From Mycobacterium aquaticum (GTDB taxonomy: Bacteria; Actinomycetota; Actinomycetes; Mycobacteriales; Mycobacteriaceae): 40,853 bases of DNA. Position numbers and translations under genes: made by a program. Numbering within the stretch: the stretch's first letter is position 1; every line of letters starts with the position of its first letter. Positions 8,486 to 15,114 of the stretch are shown here, piece by piece. The notes under the pieces are model-generated. The model saw only the letters and a program-made list of their open reading frames with translations, made no database searches and was not told the DNA's origin. The DNA is taken from the NCBI RefSeq assembly GCF_002086485.1, contig NZ_MVHF01000060.1, positions 1 to 40,853 of the forward strand, in the 5' to 3' direction.

Positions 8486-9165
8486 CGACGCGGCGGCGGC
8501 TACTGGTGTACTCGGCCCCGGTCGTGGCCGTCGTGGTTCTCGTCGTCCTCAAATGCCTTTCGGTGATCATCGCGGGCAGTTTGGCGGCGTCGCACTTCAC
8601 GGCCTATGACACCGACGCGCTGCACCGCGACGTCGCCGGGCTGTCGGTGTTCAATGTGGCAGAACCGGCGAAGGCGCCGTTCGCGGCGGGCACCCTGGCG
8701 GTGCTGCAGAACCGCCTCGACGACGCCGACCGGCAATTCTCCGCGGCACTGGCGGCCGGCGGGGCCGAATCATGCCCTGCCCGGGTCAATCTCGTCCTGG
8801 TCCGGGAGACCATGGGGGACCGCTCGATGGCGGCCCTGGATGGTCGCGGCGCGCTCGATCACTACCTCAGTGCACGCCAACTCGTCGAGCAGGCCCCGCA
8901 GGGCTGCTTCGCAGGTAACCAGGATCCGGACGAGCCCCGCCGTGCGGTGCGCGACCAGAGCGCGGCCCGCCTCGACGGCAAGATCGCCGCCGCGCGGGCT
9001 GCCGTGCCGCCACCCCCGCCGGCGCCGGTCGTCCCGCCGGCCGCAGCGCCGCCACCGGCCTCGGGCGCGGCACCGGAAAACCCCGAGGACAGACTGCGAC
9101 TCGATCCAGGAGCCGGCGATCCGTTCGATAGGTTGCAACAGATCCTGCGCGACGCGCAGCGCTAA
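8482..9165 (+). CDS. Membrane-anchored Pro-rich protein of the MoxR operon
   Basis: A 227-residue protein whose ATG overlaps the preceding stop as ATGA, a classical coupling signal. It has an N-terminal helix (about residues 10-36, YSAPVVAVVVLVVLKCLS), a helical region containing LAVLQNRLDDADRQFSAALAAG that looks like a TPR-type hairpin (about 70-100), a Pro/Ala-rich linker (PPPPPAPVVPPAAAPPPA) and an acidic end RLRLDPGAGDPFDRLQQILRDAQR. BatE-like TPR proteins occupy this place in other MoxR/VWA operons, so a scaffolding role on the outer face is plausible. Its TAA stop overlaps the stop of the convergent yibE/F gene, leaving no spacer for a terminator. Confidence 0.75.
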   Translation: MTTRRRLLVYSAPVVAVVVLVVLKCLSVIIAGSLAASHFTAYDTDALHRDVAGLSVFNVAEPAKAPFAAGTLAVLQNRLDDADRQFSAALAAGGAESCPARVNLVLVRETMGDRSMAALDGRGALDHYLSARQLVEQAPQGCFAGNQDPDEPRRAVRDQSAARLDGKIAAARAAVPPPPPAPVVPPAAAPPPASGAAPENPEDRLRLDPGAGDPFDRLQQILRDAQR

Positions 9166-10403
9166 CGGTGTGAATGCTGCTCGGGCGTGGCCAGCACGGC
9201 CGCGATACCCGTCGTCAACGGAACCGACAGGGCCAGGGCGATACCGCCCACCGCGGACCGGGTGATCTCGATGGCCACGCTCTCACCGGTCAGCACGTCG
9301 CCCAGGGACCGGTTGGCCACGCTGAACAACAGCAGCAGCGGCAACGCGCTGCCGGCGTAGGCCAGCACCAGGGTGTACACCGTGCTGGCGATGTGATCGC
9401 GGCCCACCCGCATGGCGCCCAAGAAGACCGACCGCCGCGTGCCGCCGTGCTCGGCCAGCTCGAACACCGTCGAGGCCTGCGTGACCGTCACGTCGTTGAG
9501 CACACCGAGTGAGCCGATGATGAACCCGGCCAACAGCAGACCCGTGATCGACACGTTCCCCAGGTAGGCCGCGACCTCGTTGTTCTGGTCCTCCGAAAGA
9601 CCCGTCAAGTGCGCCACTTCGATTGCCCCCCACGACAACAACGCGGCGAGCAGCAGGGCGGCCAGGGTACCCAGCAGCGCTGCACTGGTCCGCAGGCTCA
9701 CCCCGTGCGCGAGATAGATGACCGCATACAAGATCGCGGCAGAGGCCACCAGCGACACCGGGACGGCCGCGGCGCCGTCGCGCAGCGCGGGCAGCAGGAA
9801 GACCACGAGCACCACGAACGCAACGGCGATGCCGATCAGCGCGCGCAGTCCGCGCCACCGCGCCACCGCGACGATGACCACCGCGAACACCGCGGCCAGC
9901 GCGACCAGTGGCCAGGTGCGTTCGAAGTCGAAGAACGCATACGTTGTCGTCCCCGCATCGTCGACCTGCCGACTCAGCCGGACGTTGTCACCAACGGCAA
10001 GATGCGGCTGCCCCGGACCCTTGGTGAACTCCAGCAGGGTGTTCGCGCCCTTGTTGGGCCCCGAATCGATCGCGATGAGGTTCTGCACACACTGGCCGCC
10101 GCCCGGCGGGGCAGGCGTCGGATTCGCGGTGAGCACCCCGCCGGTCGACGGGCTGCCGCAGTCGGCCATCCGGCTGGAGAGCACATGTCCGGCCTCGGTC
10201 GTCACTGCACCGCCCGCCGCGTTCTGGAACGGCAGCGGGATGGCCACCTTCTGCTGGCTCGGCCACAGCAGGGCCAGCCCGGCCAGTACCGCGATACCGA
10301 TGGCGATCAGCAGACCGACGACGACCTTGGCGGCCAACGGACCCAGCGGGGCAGGACCGCCACTGAGTGAGTGCGAGTGCGAGTGGGAATGCGCCACCCG
10401 CAC
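9162..10403 (-). CDS. YibE/F-like multi-pass membrane protein
   Basis: A 413-residue protein with an N-terminal helix (about residues 24-48), a soluble outer domain (about 50-150) that includes two Cys residues, and seven or eight helices in the remainder, with GLLLAGFIIGSLGVLNDVTVTQASTVFELA as the family signature of YibE/F proteins. The function of the family is unproven; it is thought to be a transporter or membrane exporter. The predicted start is the GTG at 10403, which gives an unusual His/Ser N-terminus (HSHSHSHS, from residue 5) that could bind metal; a GTG two codons later would keep it. It lies 44 bases downstream of alaT on the same strand and may be co-transcribed. Confidence 0.82.
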   Translation of the reverse strand: MRVAHSHSHSHSLSGGPAPLGPLAAKVVVGLLIAIGIAVLAGLALLWPSQQKVAIPLPFQNAAGGAVTTEAGHVLSSRMADCGSPSTGGVLTANPTPAPPGGGQCVQNLIAIDSGPNKGANTLLEFTKGPGQPHLAVGDNVRLSRQVDDAGTTTYAFFDFERTWPLVALAAVFAVVIVAVARWRGLRALIGIAVAFVVLVVFLLPALRDGAAAVPVSLVASAAILYAVIYLAHGVSLRTSAALLGTLAALLLAALLSWGAIEVAHLTGLSEDQNNEVAAYLGNVSITGLLLAGFIIGSLGVLNDVTVTQASTVFELAEHGGTRRSVFLGAMRVGRDHIASTVYTLVLAYAGSALPLLLLFSVANRSLGDVLTGESVAIEITRSAVGGIALALSVPLTTGIAAVLATPEQHSHR

Positions 10404-10447
10404 AGGGTAGAGCGCCGAGCTGTCCGGTTACTGCGCCGGATTGGGCC

Positions 10448-11722
10448 CTACTGCCGGTAGCTGGCCAGGAAGTTGCCGAGACGTTCGATCGCGGCAGCGA
10501 GGTCACGCGACCACGGCAGAGTGACGATGCGCAGGTGATCCGGTGTGGGCCAATTGAATCCGGTGCCCTGCGTCAGCAGGATCTTCTCCTGCATGAGCAG
10601 GTCGAGTACCAGCTGCTCGTCATCCTGGATGTCGTGGACCTCGGGATCAAGCCGCGGGAACGCGTAGAGCGCCCCGGAGGGCTTCACACAGGACACCCCC
10701 GGGATCTCATTGAGCTTGGACCAGGCGGTGTCGCGCTGCTCGAGCAGCCGGCCGCCGGGCAGCACCAGATCGTCGATGCTCTGATGACCGCCGAGCGCCA
10801 CCTGAATGGCGTGCTGCGCAGGCACATTCGGACACAACCGCATGTTTGCCAGCAGGCTGATGCCTTCGATGAAGCTGCTCGCGTGCTCCTTGGGGCCGGT
10901 GATCACCAGCCAACCGGACCGGTAGCCGGCGACGCGGTACGCCTTGGACAGCCCGTTGAATGTCAGGGTCAGGACGTCCGGCGCGACCGACGCCATCGAG
11001 ATGTGCTTGGCGTCGTCGTAGAGGATCTTGTCGTAGATTTCGTCGGCCAGCAGCATCAGCTGATGCTTGCGCGCCAAATCCGCGATCTGCGTGAGGGTTT
11101 CGCGGCTGTACACCGCGCCCGTCGGGTTGTTCGGATTGATCACGACGATCGCCTTGGTGCGATCGGTGATCTTGGACTCGAGGTCGGCGACGTCGGGGTT
11201 CCAGCCCTGCGTCTCGTCGCACAGATAGTGCACCGGAGTGCCGCCGGCCAGCGAGGTCGACGCGGTCCACAGCGGATAGTCCGGGGTGGGGATCAGCACC
11301 TGATCGCCGTTGTCGAGCAGGGCCTGCAGGGTCATGGTGATCAGCTCGGAGACACCGTTGCCGAGGAACACGTCGTCGACGTCGAACCGGGGGAATCCCT
11401 CGACCAGCTCGTAGCGGGTGAACACCGCACGGCGGGCGCTGAGAATGCCCTTGGAGTCGGAGTAGCCCTGCGCGTACGGCAGTGCCTGGATGATGTCGCG
11501 CATGATCACGTCGGGAGCCTCGAAGCCGAACGGCGCCGGGTTGCCGATGTTCAGCTTGAGGATGCGATGGCCTTCAGCTTCCAGCCGGGAGGCGTGCTCG
11601 TGTACCGGCCCGCGAATCTCGTACAGGACATCCTGCAACTTCGTCGATTGGGCGAACACACGTGGCTTTGGGTGGTGCCCGGTACCCTGCCACGGCAGCT
11701 GATGGGTAGTCACGTCCACCAT
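10448..11722 (-). CDS. alaT: PLP-dependent aminotransferase (AspC/AlaT)
   Basis: Class I/II aminotransferase of 424 residues, cytosolic, homologous to M. tuberculosis Rv0337c (annotated aspC; the mycobacterial enzyme is thought to be mainly an alanine aminotransferase). The Schiff-base lysine is Lys260 in NGLSKAYRVAGYRSGW; NPNNPTGAVYS binds the cofactor and ILKLNIGNPAPFGFEAP is the family N-terminal motif. I take the ATG at 11722, reading MVDVTTHQLPWQ, because GGTGAGACC stands directly before it; an upstream in-frame ATG at 11797 would read through the etfD terminator. It follows etfD on the same strand but the hairpin at 11777-11832 separates the two. Confidence 0.93.
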   Translation of the reverse strand: MVDVTTHQLPWQGTGHHPKPRVFAQSTKLQDVLYEIRGPVHEHASRLEAEGHRILKLNIGNPAPFGFEAPDVIMRDIIQALPYAQGYSDSKGILSARRAVFTRYELVEGFPRFDVDDVFLGNGVSELITMTLQALLDNGDQVLIPTPDYPLWTASTSLAGGTPVHYLCDETQGWNPDVADLESKITDRTKAIVVINPNNPTGAVYSRETLTQIADLARKHQLMLLADEIYDKILYDDAKHISMASVAPDVLTLTFNGLSKAYRVAGYRSGWLVITGPKEHASSFIEGISLLANMRLCPNVPAQHAIQVALGGHQSIDDLVLPGGRLLEQRDTAWSKLNEIPGVSCVKPSGALYAFPRLDPEVHDIQDDEQLVLDLLMQEKILLTQGTGFNWPTPDHLRIVTLPWSRDLAAAIERLGNFLASYRQ

Positions 11723-11771
11723 GGTCTCACCGTCGTCCAGTTGTTTTGCAATTTGCGGTCCATGCCACAAA

Positions 11772-11832
11772 AACGCCAGTGGCCAGTCATGACACACAAT
11801 TCATGGCGAACCTGTGTCATAACTGGCCACTG
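11772..11832 (-). terminator. Rho-independent terminator after etfD
   Basis: Arms at 11777-11796 and 11813-11832 form a 20-bp stem with a single mismatch (C versus T) and a 16-nt loop. Read on the minus strand the stem is followed by GCG and five T residues (down to position 11769). It lies 12 bases after the etfD stop and about 50 bases before alaT, so it should stop most etfD transcripts; the unusually long stem could also serve as an operator or an RNA-stabilising end. Confidence 0.8.
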
Positions 11833-11844
11833 CGGGGTACTGAT

Positions 11845-14841
11845 CTAGCGCTTGCCGGGGCGACGGGCGCCCGGCTTGATACCCAGGCCCACAACCGGGG
11901 GCTCAGGCTTGGCCGGTTCCTCGGACTTGGCCGGCTCCGCCGGTGCTGCTGGGGCGGCGGCCGCAGCGGCAGGCGCGGCGTCGTTCTTCGGCGCGGCCTT
12001 CTTGGCGCCGGGGCGACGTGCGCCCGCGGCGATGCCAAGACCCACCACAGGTGGCTCCGGCTTGGCCGGGGCCGCGGCTGCCGGAGCGGCCTCAGCAGGA
12101 GCCTGCGCGGCCGGAGCCGGAGCCGGAGCGGCAGCGGCGGTCTTCTTGGCACCCGGACGCTTGGCACCGGCAGCCAGACCCAGACCCTTCACCGGAGTGG
12201 CGGGTGCCGCAGGAGCTTCGGCCGCGGGTGCCGCGGACGCTGCCGGGGCGGCAGCGGTCTTCTTGGCTCCCGGACGCTTGGCGCCGCCCGCGATGCCCAG
12301 GCCCTTGACCGGCGCCGCGGGTGCTTCGGCTGCCGGTGCCGCGGACGCTGCCGGGGCGGCAGCGGCCTTCTTGGCCCCTGGACGCTTCGCACCGCCTGCC
12401 ATGCCAAGGCCGGTCACCGGCTTGGCAGCTGTGTCGGTCGACGCCGACGCGGCAGGAGCCGCGGGCTGGGCCTCGGGTTCGGCCGCTGCCGGAGCCGGTG
12501 CCGCGGCTGCGGCAGCAGCTTCGGCCTTGGCCTCGGCCTCGGCGCGAACGGCCGCGCGGGCTTCGGACTCCTTGGCGGCCGTGCCCTTCTCCGGCAGCGT
12601 GATGGAGCTCTTGTCCAACGAGTTCAGCAGCAGCTGAGCCACGTCGAGCACTTCGGCCTTCTCGACGTTGCGGGCGGCTGCCACGTCGTCGACACCGTCG
12701 GTGATCATCACGCGGCAGAACGGGCAGCCGGTCGCGATGGTCGAGGCGGTGTCCATCGCCTCTTCGGTGCGCTCCACGTTGACGCGCTTGCCGATGTGCT
12801 CTTCCATCCACATCCGCGCGCCACCGGCACCACAGCACAGGCCGCGGTCGGCGTGCCGGGGCATTTCCTTGAGCTGCACGCCCGAGGCCTCGACCAGCTC
12901 ACGCGGAGCCTCGTACACCTTGTTGTGCCGACCCAGGAAGCACGGGTCGTGGTAGGTGACCTCGGGGCCGCCGGTGGACTTGACCGGAACCAGCTTCTTG
13001 TCCCGCACCAGGCGGTTGAGCAGCTGCGTGTGGTGCACGACGGTGTAGTTGGCACCCAGCTGCGGGTACTCGCGACCGATCGTGTTGAAGCAGTGCGGGC
13101 AGGTCACCACGATCTTGCGGTCGACCGTCTCGACACCCTCGAACAGCTCGTTGATGGTCTCGACGTTCTGCGCGGCAAGCTGCTGGAACAGGAACTCGTT
13201 GCCGGAGCGGCGAGCCGAGTCACCGGTACAGGTCTCACCGGTGCCCAGGACCAGGAACTTCACGCCGGACGCGGCGAGCAGCTCGGCGACGGCCTTTGTG
13301 GTCTTCTTGGCGCGGTCCTCGTAGGCGCCGGCGCAGCCGACCCAGAAGAGGTACTCGAAACCGTCGAAGCTCTCGACGTCCTGGCCGTAGACCGGAACGT
13401 CGAAGTCGACCTCGTCGATCCAGTTGGTGCGGTCCTTGGCGTTCTGGCCCCAGGGGTTGCCCTTGGTCTCCAGGTTCTTGAACAGCACGCCGAGCTCACC
13501 GGGGAACTCCGACTCGACCATGACCTGGTAGCGGCGCATGTCGACGATGTGGTCGATGTGCTCGATGTCCACCGGGCACTGCTCGACGCAGGCACCGCAG
13601 TTGGTGCAGGACCACAGCACGTCGGGGTCGATGACGCCGCCCTGCTCCAGGGTGCCGACCAGTGGGCGCAGCGCCTGATCAGGGCCGGAGCCCTCGATGC
13701 GGGCGAAGCCGTCTTCTGGCACAGCGTGCCCATGGTGCTCGCGCTCGGCCTTGGCGAAGTCGACCGAGCCTTCCTCGGGCATCGGCTTGCCTTCGATGAT
13801 GTACGGAGCCTTGGCGAACAAGTGGTCGCGCAGGTTCATCATGACGAGCTTGGGCGACAGCGGCTTGCCGGTGTTCCAGGCCGGGCACTGCGACTGGCAG
13901 CGACCACACTCGGTGCAGGTCGCCATGTCGAGGTTGGCCTTCCAGGTGAAGTCCTCGATGCGGCCCTTGCCGAACACCGCGTCCTCGGCGGGATCGTCGA
14001 AGTCGATCTTCTCGCCCTTGTACTCCATCGGCAGCAGCGGGCCGAGACCGTTGGGCAGGCGCTTGAAGGTCACGTTGATGGGCGCCAGACCGATGTGCAG
14101 GTGCTTGGAGTGCAGCACGATCAGCAGGAAGGCCAGCATGACGCCGATGTGGGCCATCAATGCCAGGGTCTCCAGCCACAGGTTGGCGGTGTGGCCCAGC
14201 GGAGCCAGCAGAGCGGCCATGCCGTCGGAGAAGAACGCACCGGACTGGTACGGGAAGGCGGCGCGACCCTCGTAGTTGAGCACGTTGACCGCAGCGCCGC
14301 GGAAGATCGCGTAGGTCAGGATGACCAGGAAGATCATGATCAGGATGGTCCAGGCGCCGCCGTTGTGCGAGCCGTAGAACCGGGATTCGCGGCCGAGCTG
14401 CTCGGGATTCTTACGGATCCGGATGATCGCGAAGACGATGATGCCGACCAGCACCGCGACCGCGAAGAAGTCCTGGAGGAAGCCCAGAACGGGCCAGCGG
14501 CCGACCAGCGGGATGTGGAACTCGGGGTTGAACAGGACCCCGTAGGCCTCGAGGTACACCGTGGCCAGGACGAAGAAGCCCCACATCGTGAAGAAGTGCG
14601 CGAGACCCGGGATGGACCACTTCAGCAGCTTCGACTGCGCGAAGACTTCCTTGTTCTGGTTCAGGAAGCGACGGACCAGATCGTCTTTGCGGCCGCGTTC
14701 GTCACCGAGCTTCTGCCCCGAGCTGATCAGTTTCGTCAGCCACATGATGCGCTTGGCGGCGAAGACCAAGACGATCGCTGTTGCCAACAATGCAAGGATC
14801 AACCGGCCTGTCGTGAGCATATGCTCCAGGCTGTTTTCCAA
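11845..14841 (-). CDS. etfD: Membrane Fe-S oxidoreductase EtfD (ETF oxidoreductase)
   Basis: Homologue of M. tuberculosis Rv0338c, the membrane oxidoreductase that re-oxidises the electron-transfer flavoprotein EtfBA and so links fatty acid beta-oxidation to the quinone pool. From the N-terminus: five or six helices (residues 10-265), two 4Fe-4S binding motifs, CTECGRCQSQCP (about 307-318) and CTNCGACVEQCP (about 411-422), then two CCG-type domains with CPHCFN (about 577) and DPCFLGRHN / GLCCGAGG (about 630-673). The start is read as the TTG at 14841 because GGGAGG lies six bases upstream; the open frame reaches 14880. With 998 residues it is over 100 longer than I recall for Rv0338c; the excess is a C-terminal Ala/Pro/Lys tail with five GLG-GA(K/R)RPGAKK repeats. 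Three palindromes precede it. Confidence 0.92.
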   Translation of the reverse strand: MENSLEHMLTTGRLILALLATAIVLVFAAKRIMWLTKLISSGQKLGDERGRKDDLVRRFLNQNKEVFAQSKLLKWSIPGLAHFFTMWGFFVLATVYLEAYGVLFNPEFHIPLVGRWPVLGFLQDFFAVAVLVGIIVFAIIRIRKNPEQLGRESRFYGSHNGGAWTILIMIFLVILTYAIFRGAAVNVLNYEGRAAFPYQSGAFFSDGMAALLAPLGHTANLWLETLALMAHIGVMLAFLLIVLHSKHLHIGLAPINVTFKRLPNGLGPLLPMEYKGEKIDFDDPAEDAVFGKGRIEDFTWKANLDMATCTECGRCQSQCPAWNTGKPLSPKLVMMNLRDHLFAKAPYIIEGKPMPEEGSVDFAKAEREHHGHAVPEDGFARIEGSGPDQALRPLVGTLEQGGVIDPDVLWSCTNCGACVEQCPVDIEHIDHIVDMRRYQVMVESEFPGELGVLFKNLETKGNPWGQNAKDRTNWIDEVDFDVPVYGQDVESFDGFEYLFWVGCAGAYEDRAKKTTKAVAELLAASGVKFLVLGTGETCTGDSARRSGNEFLFQQLAAQNVETINELFEGVETVDRKIVVTCPHCFNTIGREYPQLGANYTVVHHTQLLNRLVRDKKLVPVKSTGGPEVTYHDPCFLGRHNKVYEAPRELVEASGVQLKEMPRHADRGLCCGAGGARMWMEEHIGKRVNVERTEEAMDTASTIATGCPFCRVMITDGVDDVAAARNVEKAEVLDVAQLLLNSLDKSSITLPEKGTAAKESEARAAVRAEAEAKAEAAAAAAAPAPAAAEPEAQPAAPAASASTDTAAKPVTGLGMAGGAKRPGAKKAAAAPAASAAPAAEAPAAPVKGLGIAGGAKRPGAKKTAAAPAASAAPAAEAPAAPATPVKGLGLAAGAKRPGAKKTAAAAPAPAPAAQAPAEAAPAAAAPAKPEPPVVGLGIAAGARRPGAKKAAPKNDAAPAAAAAAPAAPAEPAKSEEPAKPEPPVVGLGIKPGARRPGKR
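11848..12425 (-). repeat. Five GLGxxxGAxRPGAKK repeats in the EtfD tail
   Basis: The final 190 or so residues contain five copies of VxGLGxxxGA(K/R)RPGAKK, separated by Ala/Pro-rich linkers of 15-40 residues. The last copy ends the protein. Copies two and three are near-identical at DNA level, which implies recent duplication. Confidence 0.85.
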
Positions 14842-14862
14842 CGGGGGCCTCCCAGTTTCGTG

Positions 14863-14878
14863 GTTACTCGCCGGTAAC
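14863..14878 (-). promoter_or_regulatory. 16-bp palindrome GTTACTCGCCGGTAAC (site 1)
   Basis: Half-sites GTTAC and GTAAC flank a six-base spacer, centred about 30 bases before the etfD start. It matches the pattern GTTACTNNNNGGTAAC of two further sites. Probable binding site for a dimeric regulator, TetR-like in form. Confidence 0.7.
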
Positions 14879-14887
14879 AAAGTCCAT

Positions 14888-14903
14888 GTTACTGATCGGT
14901 AAC
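14888..14903 (-). promoter_or_regulatory. 16-bp palindrome GTTACTGATCGGTAAC (site 2)
   Basis: Second copy, exactly 25 bases from site 1, so on nearly the same helical face offset by about 2.4 turns. Same outer six bases on both sides as sites 1 and 3. Confidence 0.7.
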
Positions 14904-14995
14904 TTAAGCTCAGTGCCTGCTTATAGTGACATCAACCACAGAACCGGCGCCACTAAGGTTGTCCTAAGTCGATTTCCGGCCCCTGGGGAGGGCTT

Positions 14996-15011
14996 GTTAC
15001 TTGTGGGTAAC
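14996..15011 (-). promoter_or_regulatory. 16-bp palindrome GTTACTTGTGGGTAAC (site 3)
   Basis: Third copy, about 155-170 bases before the etfD start and 104 bases after the iniR stop. The stretch 14842-15114 between iniR and etfD holds only these three sites; I see no open frame or clear -35/-10 pair in it. Confidence 0.65.
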
Positions 15012-15114
15012 TTAGCGCTGGCGCGCGTGGTCGGCGGGCCGAAACCGGGCTGCGACACGCCCAGGGCGCCCGACGAAATTCTTCGTTTTTCGGACCTTCG
15101 ATCGGTCGCTGCAG

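Noticed and set aside
11746..14877. Very long open frame (over 1000 codons) on the plus strand opposite etfD
   Set aside because: It is the antisense of a GC-rich gene with strong third-position bias; its translation is low-complexity Gly/Arg/Val/His sequence without motifs, while the minus strand shows intact Fe-S motifs.
15073..15090. Small hairpin ACGAA-ATTC-TTCGT followed by T residues on the plus strand
   Set aside because: The T-run is on the plus strand, whereas both flanking genes run on the minus strand; the stem is only five base pairs.
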